Of a DNA stretch of 8,416 bases, positions 1 through 6,042 are shown piece by piece. The DNA is from Candidatus Heimdallarchaeota archaeon (GTDB lineage Archaea > Asgardarchaeota > Heimdallarchaeia > Heimdallarchaeales > Heimdallarchaeaceae): assembly GCA_016839875.1 (NCBI GenBank), contig JAEOTK010000178.1, forward strand, positions 1 through 8,416. Direction: 5' to 3'. The notes beneath the pieces were generated by a model. That model had not been told where the DNA came from. It ran no database searches and worked only from the letters and a program-made list of their open reading frames with translations. The number at the start of each line of letters is the position of its first letter. Position 1 is the first letter of the stretch. Both the position numbers and the translations under genes were made by a program.

Positions 1-935
1 TCTGTCTAGACGACAAATATGTGCTATATACTAGAACAAATCATAAAATGCCTATGATATTTGCACGGTATGATTTAGAACGTGATAAAGAAGAAGTAAT
101 TATTCCTCCTCAAACTGATTTAAATGAAGAAGATTTCTACGATGTAGATTATGTCAAGTATCATACTTTTGATGGATTAGAAATTGCTGCAACATTGGGT
201 ATTCCAAAACTTGAGACTGGGAAGAAATATCCTGCAGTCATAGATGTTCACGGAGGACCAAGAGGTCAAAACTATAGGAATTTTAATATCTTCGCTCAAG
301 TGTTCACTCACAATGGTTTTGTTATTCTTCAACCGAATTTCAGAGGAAGTACTGGATATGGAAAAGAATTTATGGAAATGAATATCAAAGATTGGGGTGG
401 AGGAGATGCAAAAGATATCATTTGGGGTAAGAAATACTTAGAGTCGCTAGACTATGTTGATCCTGAGAGAATTGGTGTTTTTGGAGGTTCTTATGGAGGT
501 TTCTCTACGTTTATTCAGTTGACAAAATATGCTGATGCTGGATGGAAAGCAGGTTCATCTTGGATAGGCATTTCAGATCTTAAGAAGATGTTTGATTTAT
601 CTCATCCTCATTTCAAAAATATGTTAATTGGATATCTTGGAACATATGAGGAGAATAAAGAGCTTTGGAAAGATCGTTCAGCTATGACTCACATAGAAAA
701 AATCAAAGCTCCAATTCAAATTATTCATGGGGTTCATGATCCAAGATGCCCAATTGATGAAAGTAGACGGTTTAGAGATAAATTAATTGAGATGGGTTGG
801 AAAGAGGGAGAAGAAGGGGAAAATACTTACGAATACATAGAATTTGAAGATGAAGGCCATGGAGCATTTTCTGATATTGGTATGAGAATTAGAACAACTA
901 AGCTATTCATCGATTTCTTCAAGAGAAGGCTCTAA
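1..935 (+). CDS. S9 family (prolyl oligopeptidase-like) serine peptidase, C-terminal catalytic domain, 5' partial
   Basis: This gene encodes the alpha/beta-hydrolase domain of an S9 peptidase (acylaminoacyl-peptidase or oligopeptidase type), which cleaves short peptides. The frame is open from base 3 to the left edge, so the GTG at 21 is probably internal. The first residues look like the last strand of the beta-propeller that normally precedes this domain, and full-length members have about 600-700 residues. Counting from the GTG, HGGP (77-80) supplies the oxyanion region. The nucleophile is S157 in GGSYGG, the acid is probably D240 in HGVHD, and the base is H280 in DEGHG, so the triad is complete and in family order. 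The TAA stop is followed by T-rich sequence, and the next gene converges from the other strand 27 bp away. No signal peptide can be judged because the N-terminus is missing. Family assignment is secure; substrate is unknown. Confidence 0.93.
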   Translation, partial: CLDDKYVLYTRTNHKMPMIFARYDLERDKEEVIIPPQTDLNEEDFYDVDYVKYHTFDGLEIAATLGIPKLETGKKYPAVIDVHGGPRGQNYRNFNIFAQVFTHNGFVILQPNFRGSTGYGKEFMEMNIKDWGGGDAKDIIWGKKYLESLDYVDPERIGVFGGSYGGFSTFIQLTKYADAGWKAGSSWIGISDLKKMFDLSHPHFKNMLIGYLGTYEENKELWKDRSAMTHIEKIKAPIQIIHGVHDPRCPIDESRRFRDKLIEMGWKEGEEGENTYEYIEFEDEGHGAFSDIGMRIRTTKLFIDFFKRRL

Positions 936-941
936 AATCTC

Positions 942-965
942 CTCTTTTCACTGTTTTTATTTTTA
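942..965 (+). terminator. T-rich archaeal-type terminator after the S9 peptidase gene
   Basis: Directly after the stop codon the plus strand carries three closely spaced T runs (TTTT, TTTTT, TTTTT) with no strong hairpin. This is the usual archaeal intrinsic terminator pattern. It overlaps the last codon of the converging M20 gene. Confidence 0.5.
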
Positions 966-2438
966 GCTGCGGAGATATCTATAAGCAATCAACAAATAGA
1001 GTTTAGTTATATCTCTGAAAGTATTAATGTCAGCATATTCATTTGAATTATGGGCATTTCTTCCACCAGGACCAAAAACAAATATGTCCTTCATACCTGC
1101 TTCTCTCATATTCCCAGCGTCTGAAAATCCTGTATTAAATGTAAATAATGGATTAGTTTCATATATCGCTGAAAATGCGTTTTGAATCACTTTACCAAAC
1201 TCAGAGTTTGGATTTTCCTTTGTGCCCTCACCTACAGTTAAGATGGACATTGTGATATCAACTGGTTCGTCTACGAATTTCTGATCGGAATGTTGGAGAT
1301 TAGTATATCCTTCAGGTATCTCAATTCGGTATTTTAACTTTGAACAGTATTTTACTATTGCATCAAAAACCTGTTGAGTAGACAATCCTGGCATTGCTCT
1401 AAAATCAACTTCAAGCTCGCAAGTATCTGGAACAACATTTGTCTTAACTCCAGCTTTGATTTGATTAAAACTGAAAGTTGTGTTGTATAGTATTTTTCCT
1501 CTTTTTGTTTTATCTTTATCTAAAGGATGTTTTTCTCCTGTAAATGCCATAATTTTTCTGTAATCTGAAAAGCTAACTTTTGCAAATAACATCTTGATAG
1601 TTTGCCATTTAGTTACAGGAGGTTTTCTGTTTGGAATATTTAATTTTCCTTTTGCTTTAGCCATAAATCTTACAGCTTTATTTAACGCGCTGCTTTTTTC
1701 CTTTGGCCATGATCCATGCCCTGCAACTCCGTGAAACGTGAACTTCACCCAATGGGGACCCTTTTCTCCCATACCTATACTTGGACTAGTTATTGGTTTT
1801 CTTATTGAAGGTTCTGCAACTATTGTTGCATCAGCATTAACAGCGTCAAAATGATTCTTTACCATATATGCTGAACCATATGCTCCGTGTGTCTCTTCGT
1901 CTGGGGTAAACCACATCTTGAGTTTTCCTTTGATTTTTACTCCAGAATCTTTTAGCAATTTCATAGCCATCATTTGGCATGCGATTCCTGCTTTCATATC
2001 TACTGATCCGCGACCATACAGCTTACCATTCTTAATTACTCCTCCTAAAGGTGGAGTGTCTTCATCCCATCTATCAGGATTAAAAGGAACTATATCTAGA
2101 TGACCATTGAATTGTAAGGTTTTTCCTGGAGAATCTCCTTCATAAGAAGCTATTAAATTGTAATAAAACTCATCTTTCTTCTTACTGATAAATGGGGCTT
2201 TAAAGAGTTCAGTTTTGAATCCCTCATTTTCCATATATTTCTTTGTGAAATCAAAGATTTTGCTAATATTATTATACTCAAACTCTGAATAATTAAGAGA
2301 CTCGATTTTTACTAATTCTTGTAATAATTCAGCTATAACTTCTTCTTTATCATCAACTAAAGCTAGAAGTTTTTTCTCCTCGGAAGTTAGAGGTATCTTT
2401 GGATTGATTTTTTTTTCTATTATATTGTTAGTAGTCAC
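963..2438 (-). CDS. M20 family metallopeptidase / ArgE-DapE-type deacylase
   Basis: This is a dinuclear-zinc amidohydrolase of the M20 family (acetylornithine deacetylase, succinyl-diaminopimelate desuccinylase, carboxypeptidase, aminoacylase). The visible motifs are metal ligand H113 in NGHLD, bridging D147 in GRGSVDMKAG, the E181-E182 pair (general base and metal ligand), metal ligand E209 in VAEP, lid-domain H241 in GVAGHGSWP, and terminal ligand H463 in NAHNSNEY. All expected catalytic residues are present. At 491 residues it is about 100 longer than typical ArgE/DapE, with an N-terminal extension and a basic insertion near residues 265-320 of the lid domain. The start is GTG: an in-frame stop lies 15 bp upstream (2454-2456), the next internal Met is residue 69, and a TATA-like box sits about 26 bp upstream, implying a leaderless mRNA. 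No signal peptide is seen, so it is probably cytosolic. No lysine or arginine biosynthesis gene is adjacent, so ArgE or DapE identity is not claimed. Confidence 0.93.
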   Translation of the reverse strand: MTTNNIIEKKINPKIPLTSEEKKLLALVDDKEEVIAELLQELVKIESLNYSEFEYNNISKIFDFTKKYMENEGFKTELFKAPFISKKKDEFYYNLIASYEGDSPGKTLQFNGHLDIVPFNPDRWDEDTPPLGGVIKNGKLYGRGSVDMKAGIACQMMAMKLLKDSGVKIKGKLKMWFTPDEETHGAYGSAYMVKNHFDAVNADATIVAEPSIRKPITSPSIGMGEKGPHWVKFTFHGVAGHGSWPKEKSSALNKAVRFMAKAKGKLNIPNRKPPVTKWQTIKMLFAKVSFSDYRKIMAFTGEKHPLDKDKTKRGKILYNTTFSFNQIKAGVKTNVVPDTCELEVDFRAMPGLSTQQVFDAIVKYCSKLKYRIEIPEGYTNLQHSDQKFVDEPVDITMSILTVGEGTKENPNSEFGKVIQNAFSAIYETNPLFTFNTGFSDAGNMREAGMKDIFVFGPGGRNAHNSNEYADINTFRDITKLYLLIAYRYLRS

Positions 2439-2458
2439 AAATTGGAGCTTAGATTACT

Positions 2459-2467
2459 ATTTATTTA
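2459..2467 (-). promoter_or_regulatory. Putative TATA box for the M20 gene (leaderless)
   Basis: On the minus strand this reads TAAATAAATAG-like. Its centre (about 2463) is 25-26 bp upstream of the GTG at 2438, so transcription would begin at or next to the start codon. No Shine-Dalgarno sequence lies before the GTG. This spacing is the main support for the GTG start. Confidence 0.45.
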
Positions 2468-2474
2468 CTTTTCT

Positions 2475-2490
2475 CAACATCTGAATGTTG
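2475..2490. repeat. Perfect 6-bp inverted repeat between the S12-like and M20 genes
   Basis: The sequence is CAACAT-CTGA-ATGTTG (plus strand): two perfect 6-bp arms around a 4-nt spacer, within the 58-bp gap. It lies just upstream of the putative TATA box of the M20 gene and 7 bp past the stop codon of the hydrolase gene. It could be a regulator site or a 3'-end hairpin. No T tract follows on the minus strand, so a classical terminator is less likely. Confidence 0.4.
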
Positions 2491-2496
2491 TTGGTT

Positions 2497-3681
2497 TCAC
2501 TCATTCCAAATTGGCCATTGATACTCTTTTGCTATTGAAAATAACAACTGCATGTGTAATAATTCTGCTTGAATTCCATTAGACATTAGCACAGCACCTT
2601 TACCAGAAGTCGGACTGCCTGTCATCATACACACTGCACCAGGTGCATTCGTCCCTGGGTGAACAAAAAATGCTTCTTCTTCTTTCTCAATTAGAAACAC
2701 TCCTAAACCTTGTCCAGTAAAACCATACATCTTGCTTGGATCCATAATTATTTCTGAAGATATCATCTGTCTGACTATCTTTTGTGATATAATTTTCTCG
2801 GATTTCCCTTGATATGTCTTAATTAGCTCTACAACAAACTTCGCAATATCGGAAGGAGTTGTAATTAATCCTCCATGACCAAAGGCTCCTGAAATGAACT
2901 CAGAATCTATTGCTTTACCTTCATTATCGTGATGAACTATCATTTCTTTCCTGATGTCTTCAGATGGGTACTGAAAATAGCTATTTGTCATTTCCAAAGG
3001 AAGAAAAATCTCTTCTCTCATATAATCTGATAAGCTTGCTCCTGTAACATCTTGAATCAATTTTTCGATAATTATGTAAGCTAAATTTGAGTATTGATGA
3101 TCAGTTCCTGGTTCGAAACAAACCTCAATAGGATCATTTAGAGCTGGTGATTCACCTTTGAGAATTTGAAGAAGAGTTGGGTCTTTACCTTCCTCACTAT
3201 TGAACATTGAATCTGGTCTGTTTATACCTGATGTGTGAGTTAATAATTGTCTTAAGGTTATTTTTTTGTCTTTTGTGAAATTATTTTCTGGAATTTTCCA
3301 ATCTTTAAGTATAGCATTTACCTCTTCATCTAAATCTATCAATCCTTTTGAGACTAGTTGAAGAGCAGTAATTGCTGTGAATGTTTTTGAGGTAGAGCCT
3401 GCTTCAAACAAGGTATCAAACGAGACAAGTTTGTCTTCCCTTGAATCGACAATCCCATAGCATTTTTCCCATTCAATTTCTGAGTTATTAATTAACGCAA
3501 CACTTAATCCAGGTACGTTGTATGTTTCCATCAAGGTTTTTAGATCTGATTTTTCTTCCCAATTTGATGAAGGTATTCCCTCTTTGAAAGCAACTTGAGG
3601 TATAGATGATTCAATCTCTTTAATATGTTTTTGAATCTTTTCTACTTGATTTCCATATACATTTACTTGATTATCTTTCAT
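2497..3681 (-). CDS. Beta-lactamase-fold serine hydrolase (S12 / class C-like)
   Basis: This encodes a 394-residue serine hydrolase of the beta-lactamase/transpeptidase fold, a family that includes D-aminopeptidases, family VIII esterases, LACTB-type peptidases and class C beta-lactamases. The SxxK motif is S96-T97-S98-K99 (nucleophile and general base). The YxN motif is Y197-S198-N199. The third element appears to be H341-P342-G343, an HxG in place of the KTG of true class C beta-lactamases, which is common in esterase or peptidase relatives. No signal peptide or membrane segment is visible. Residues 1-50 form a charged, probably helical extension before the domain, so the protein looks cytosolic. 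ATG start; a weak GGAAG lies 8 nt upstream. The M20 gene follows 58 bp downstream on the same strand, so co-expression is possible. The fold is confident; the substrate (peptide, ester or D-amino-acid derivative) is not determinable. Confidence 0.9.
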   Translation of the reverse strand: MKDNQVNVYGNQVEKIQKHIKEIESSIPQVAFKEGIPSSNWEEKSDLKTLMETYNVPGLSVALINNSEIEWEKCYGIVDSREDKLVSFDTLFEAGSTSKTFTAITALQLVSKGLIDLDEEVNAILKDWKIPENNFTKDKKITLRQLLTHTSGINRPDSMFNSEEGKDPTLLQILKGESPALNDPIEVCFEPGTDHQYSNLAYIIIEKLIQDVTGASLSDYMREEIFLPLEMTNSYFQYPSEDIRKEMIVHHDNEGKAIDSEFISGAFGHGGLITTPSDIAKFVVELIKTYQGKSEKIISQKIVRQMISSEIIMDPSKMYGFTGQGLGVFLIEKEEEAFFVHPGTNAPGAVCMMTGSPTSGKGAVLMSNGIQAELLHMQLLFSIAKEYQWPIWNE

Positions 3682-3710
3682 TTGTTTACTTCCATTAATG
3701 ATGCTCTTTG

Positions 3711-3717
3711 ATTAATA
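3711..3717 (-). promoter_or_regulatory. Possible TATA box for the S12-like hydrolase gene
   Basis: On the minus strand this reads TATTAAT, centred about 33 bp upstream of the ATG at 3681, which would give a leader of roughly 7 nt. It overlaps a 10-bp palindrome (ATACTAGTAT, 3715-3724). A second AT-rich candidate (TTTACATA) lies about 10 bp further upstream, so the assignment is tentative. Confidence 0.25.
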
Positions 3718-3761
3718 CTAGTATGTAAATAATGCTAAATTAAATCCTACATCAATATAGC

Positions 3762-3780
3762 AAAAGAAAAGGTGGTTTTC
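3762..3780 (-). terminator. Terminator after the zinc-ribbon repeat gene
   Basis: Downstream of the TAG stop the minus strand reads GAAAA-CCACC-TTTTC followed by TTTT: a weak 5-bp stem with a 5-nt loop leading into a T-rich run (TTTTCTTTTG). This fits archaeal termination and would separate this gene from the hydrolase gene downstream. Confidence 0.45.
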
Positions 3781-3793
3781 GTTAATTTTGAAT

Positions 3794-4885
3794 CTATTCC
3801 TTCTTTCCTATTTCTTGAAAACAATCTTGACAATATATAGGTTTGTTTGCTTTTGGTTTGAAAGGGATTGATATCTCTTTTTTACATGTTCTGCATGTTG
3901 TTTGGTGCATTCTTTTATTTGCTCTATATGGACCTTGTCTATCACCGAATCTTTCCACAACTTCCTTATTTTCTACTTGAGCTTTCTTTCTTGTAGGTTT
4001 GGTTTCAGTTTTTGTTTCTTTGTTTTGAAAACACTCTCTACAGTATACTGGTTTAACTCCTGTTGGTTTAAAGGGTACTTGTGTTTCTTTCTTACATTCA
4101 GCACATGTAGCTGTAAAGAGCTGTTTAGTTCTACTATCAGTTCGATTTCTGCTTCTATCATCATATCTACTTGATGATCTATTAGACGATCGATAATTTG
4201 GTTTTCCTCTAGAACGACCAGAAGAACTTCTTCTATCTCTGGATTCATCCTCAGGTTTATGTTTTCGATAACACTCACTGCAGTATACGGGTTTTACTCC
4301 TGTTGGTTTGAAAGGTACTTTGGTTTCCTTTTTACACTCACTACATGTTGTAGTGTGAAATTCTCTTTCTCCTCTCTCTGACTGCCTTCTATCTCTGTCG
4401 TCATATCTGTTGGATGACCTGCTAGACGATCGATAACTTGATTTGTTCCCAGATCGACTGGAAGGACCTCTTAAGTTTTTAAAACCTTCTTGAGGTTTAT
4501 GTTTTTGATAGCACTCTCTACAATATACAGGTTTAGCTCCTGTTGGTTTGAAAGGAACTTTGGTTTCTTTTTTACAGTCACTACATGTTGTAGTATGAAG
4601 CTCTACTCTTCCTCTCTCTGACTGCCTTCTATCTCTGTCGTCATATCTGTTGGATGATCTATTAGACGTTCGATAATTTGGTTTACTTCTAGAACGATGA
4701 GAAGGACGTCCTCGCGATCGAACTTCACCCCTATCTCTGGCACGGTTGTTTGGTCTGGCACCAGACTTGTATTTAGGTTTGTCTCTTGCTTTAAAATTAG
4801 ATTGATTTTTAGACTTTTTACTAATTGATGAACTTTTTGATGATTTGAAATTCTGAGAGCTTCTTGAAGCTCTATTGTTTGACAT
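3794..4885 (-). CDS. Basic R/S-rich protein with four CxxC-x17-CxxC zinc ribbons
   Basis: This 363-residue protein has no enzymatic domain. Four treble-clef or ribbon-like modules each have two CxxC pairs exactly 17 residues apart: C101/104/122/125, C181/184/202/205, C261/264/282/285 and C331/334/352/355. The core between the pairs reads KKETxVPFKPTGxKPVY in modules 1-3 and is diverged in module 4 (KKEISIPFKPKANKPIY). The pattern matches what I recall as the CxxC-x17-CxxC domain family described from methanogens. The first 100 residues and the linkers are low-complexity, rich in Arg, Ser, Lys and Asn, with RS/RG and RYDDRDRR patches, so they are predicted to be disordered and strongly basic. 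I infer zinc binding and RNA or DNA binding; no function is established. Modules 1-3 sit on an 80-residue (240-bp) repeat. ATG start, with GAAGTGA 6 nt upstream as a possible weak ribosome site. It lies divergent from the GNAT gene. Confidence 0.88.
   Translation of the reverse strand: MSNNRASRSSQNFKSSKSSSISKKSKNQSNFKARDKPKYKSGARPNNRARDRGEVRSRGRPSHRSRSKPNYRTSNRSSNRYDDRDRRQSERGRVELHTTTCSDCKKETKVPFKPTGAKPVYCRECYQKHKPQEGFKNLRGPSSRSGNKSSYRSSSRSSNRYDDRDRRQSERGEREFHTTTCSECKKETKVPFKPTGVKPVYCSECYRKHKPEDESRDRRSSSGRSRGKPNYRSSNRSSSRYDDRSRNRTDSRTKQLFTATCAECKKETQVPFKPTGVKPVYCRECFQNKETKTETKPTRKKAQVENKEVVERFGDRQGPYRANKRMHQTTCRTCKKEISIPFKPKANKPIYCQDCFQEIGKKE
3821..3895 (-). other. Diverged fourth zinc-ribbon module (C331-C355)
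   Basis: The most C-terminal module keeps the CxxC-x17-CxxC spacing but is offset by 70 rather than 80 residues from module 3. It has lost the conserved PTG (PKA instead) and is preceded by an acidic/basic linker lacking the R/S repeat. It is therefore an older or independently evolving copy. Confidence 0.75.
4021..4740 (-). repeat. Three tandem 240-bp coding repeats
   Basis: Three units (about 4501-4740, 4261-4500, 4021-4260) align without indels at an exact 240-bp period. Each encodes one zinc-ribbon module plus an R/S-rich linker. A 48-bp stretch at 4370-4417 is identical to 4610-4657, synonymous sites included. The Cys pairs lie at 4511-4585, 4271-4345 and 4031-4105. Being an exact multiple of three, the period allows unit gain or loss without a frameshift. 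Confidence 0.85.
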
Positions 4886-4906
4886 GAGTTTTCACTTCTT
4901 TTACAG

Positions 4907-4912
4907 TATTTA
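4907..4912 (-). promoter_or_regulatory. Candidate proximal TATA box for the zinc-ribbon repeat gene
   Basis: On the minus strand this reads TAAATA, centred about 24-25 bp upstream of the ATG at 4885, which fits the leaderless spacing seen at other genes here. A better consensus match (TTTAAATA) lies at 5026-5033 and would give a leader of over 100 nt, so the start of this transcript is unresolved. Confidence 0.25.
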
Positions 4913-4938
4913 GCAGAAGATTAAATTTGAAAAACCTG

Positions 4939-4952
4939 TTTCAGAGCTGAAA
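4939..4952. repeat. Inverted repeat in the divergent zinc-ribbon/GNAT intergenic region
   Basis: The sequence is TTTCAG-AG-CTGAAA: 6-bp arms around a 2-nt centre, within the 211-bp gap. It lies 54 bp upstream of the zinc-ribbon ATG, where a regulator dimer could bind. It is short enough in AT-rich DNA to be chance. No gene, tRNA or other structured element was seen in the rest of this gap. Confidence 0.3.
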
Positions 4953-5025
4953 AAGAATTCCTATTAATTTCACACTTTATTGGATTATGATCCTATACTG
5001 CACTAATTTCTACCCTTCTCCTTGC

Positions 5026-5033
5026 TATTTAAA
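5026..5033 (-). promoter_or_regulatory. Consensus-like TATA element in the divergent gap
   Basis: On the minus strand this reads TTTAAATA, the closest match to the archaeal TATA consensus in the gap. Because ATTTAAAT is palindromic it could serve either strand: a distal start for the zinc-ribbon gene, or an upstream start for the GNAT gene with a leader of about 40 nt. Confidence 0.3.
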
Positions 5034-5067
5034 TCAAACGATTTAAGTTCAATAAACTGGAGATATG

Positions 5068-5073
5068 TTTAAA
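5068..5073 (+). promoter_or_regulatory. Putative TATA box for the GNAT gene (leaderless)
   Basis: TTTAAA is centred 26-27 bp upstream of the ATG at 5097 and preceded by purine-rich GGAGAT, a possible BRE. No Shine-Dalgarno sequence lies before the ATG, so the mRNA probably begins at the start codon. Confidence 0.5.
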
Positions 5074-5096
5074 TTCATTAGCATTTTTTCATACTC

Positions 5097-6023
5097 ATGG
5101 AATTCAAGTATAGAGAATATGTTCATGTTGAGGATTTCATGAGAATAAGAGATTTTTTAATCCAATCATACTCAAAATTAAATGAACCCTATAATTGGAC
5201 AATCGAGAGATGGAATTATGCTTTCTTTTTCATCCGAGATATGTTTGATTTCTCTATACAAGATTGGGAGAAGACTGTAGGAATTTGGGAAAGCAAAGAA
5301 GGGGAAATAATTGCAATTGCTAGTGCTGAAGGAATGGATAGAGGTGAAGCTTTCTTTCAATTTTATCCTGAAATCATAAATAACACTCTCTTAAACGAAA
5401 TGTTTGATTTTGCCGAAGAAAACTTAATGCTCGAAGAGGAAAGCAGGTTTGTTTTAAAACTTAGAATCCTTAATGGAGACACTCTATTGGAAGAAACAGC
5501 AACAACACGAGGTTATATCAGACATGAAACAGCAACAGAAACTACATCAGAGATTTTACTAGATAGGGATTTCTTTTATCCCAAACTTCCTGAAGGTTAT
5601 GCAATCAAGAGTATGGAAGAGAATAATGATATTGTGAAAAGAACTCTTGTTTTCGCTAAAGCATTTGGTAATTATGGAACTGAACACGAAGTTCAACCTC
5701 ATTCTTATATTGAGCTTCAAAAAGCACCTGATTATAGAAAAGATCTAGATATCTACATCGAATCACCTGAAGGTGATTTTGTATCGTTCTGTTTAATTTG
5801 GTATGATGAAGTAAATAAGATTGGAATTATTGAACCAGTAGGAACTGATCCAAGTTATAGACGCAAAGGTCTTGCAAAAGCAACTAATTATGAAGCAATC
5901 AGAAGAGTACAAGAGGAAGGAGCGGAAAAGGTCTTTGTTGGTGATGGACAACAATTCTATATGTCTATAGGTTTTGAAAGGAAGTATGTTAACAACATAT
6001 GGATCAAAGAAAAGAAAAAATAA
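5097..6023 (+). CDS. GNAT-superfamily N-acetyltransferase, probable tandem-domain protein
   Basis: This encodes a 308-residue protein whose C-terminal half (about 165-308) is a GNAT acyl-CoA-dependent N-acyltransferase domain. Motif A is V248-G-T-D-P-S-Y-R-R-K-G-L-A260, where the strand plus RxxGxA-type loop (R255-R256-K257-G258-L259-A260) holds the acetyl-CoA pyrophosphate. It is followed by a helix and by FYMSIGF (287-293), the usual motif B tyrosine region. The N-terminal half (1-155) has GNAT-like secondary structure (helical start, GIWES-EGEIIAIAS strands) but lacks the CoA-binding loop, suggesting a degenerate first domain as in other double-GNAT proteins. No membrane segment or signal peptide is seen; it is probably cytosolic. 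The acceptor substrate is unknown. ATG start, supported by the TATA spacing. Its lysine-rich C-terminus (IKEKKK) is encoded by an A-run that reads as a T-rich terminator for the converging DUF362 gene. Confidence 0.87.
   Translation: MEFKYREYVHVEDFMRIRDFLIQSYSKLNEPYNWTIERWNYAFFFIRDMFDFSIQDWEKTVGIWESKEGEIIAIASAEGMDRGEAFFQFYPEIINNTLLNEMFDFAEENLMLEEESRFVLKLRILNGDTLLEETATTRGYIRHETATETTSEILLDRDFFYPKLPEGYAIKSMEENNDIVKRTLVFAKAFGNYGTEHEVQPHSYIELQKAPDYRKDLDIYIESPEGDFVSFCLIWYDEVNKIGIIEPVGTDPSYRRKGLAKATNYEAIRRVQEEGAEKVFVGDGQQFYMSIGFERKYVNNIWIKEKKK
6003..6023 (-). terminator. T-rich terminator for the DUF362 gene, overlapping the GNAT 3' end
   Basis: Read on the minus strand beyond the DUF362 stop, this is TTTATTTTTTCTTTTCTTTG. 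It is a pure T-rich tract of the archaeal type lying inside the last codons of the converging GNAT gene, with no obvious hairpin. Confidence 0.45.
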
Positions 6024-6042
6024 ACACTCTTGAAGATTAGTA

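Noticed and set aside
21..23. GTG at 21 as the true start of the S9 peptidase
   Set aside because: The frame stays open to the window edge and upstream residues resemble the propeller end; a stand-alone start would leave the peptidase without its usual N-terminal domain.
1918..2103. 61-codon open frame on the plus strand inside the M20 gene
   Set aside because: It is antisense to the conserved catalytic region (metal-binding and GRGSVD motifs) of a clear gene, with no domain or promoter of its own.
2497..3681. Antibiotic-resistance beta-lactamase
   Set aside because: It has no KTG triad, no signal peptide and an archaeal-type context; the fold is widespread in esterases and peptidases.
3715..3724. 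Perfect 10-bp palindrome ATACTAGTAT upstream of the S12-like gene
   Set aside because: It is short and AT-rich, expected by chance at this length, and overlaps a possible TATA box; not strong enough to call an operator.
3902..4278. Open frames of 90 (plus) and 101 (minus) codons inside the zinc-ribbon repeat gene
   Set aside because: Both lie across the repetitive coding region in other frames; their composition follows from the repeat, and the 16-Cys frame is clearly the real one.
4021..4740. CRISPR array or mobile repeat
   Set aside because: The repeats are 240 bp, abutting, in frame and coding, with no unique spacers or cas genes nearby.
3794..4885. Eukaryotic SR splicing factor or contaminant sequence
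   Set aside because: There is no RRM domain or intron, the gene sits in compact prokaryotic-style context with T-tract termination, and the zinc module is of a prokaryotic family.
5178..5360. 60-codon open frame on the minus strand inside the GNAT gene
   Set aside because: It is a shadow of the GNAT N-terminal half, with low-complexity composition and no start signal.
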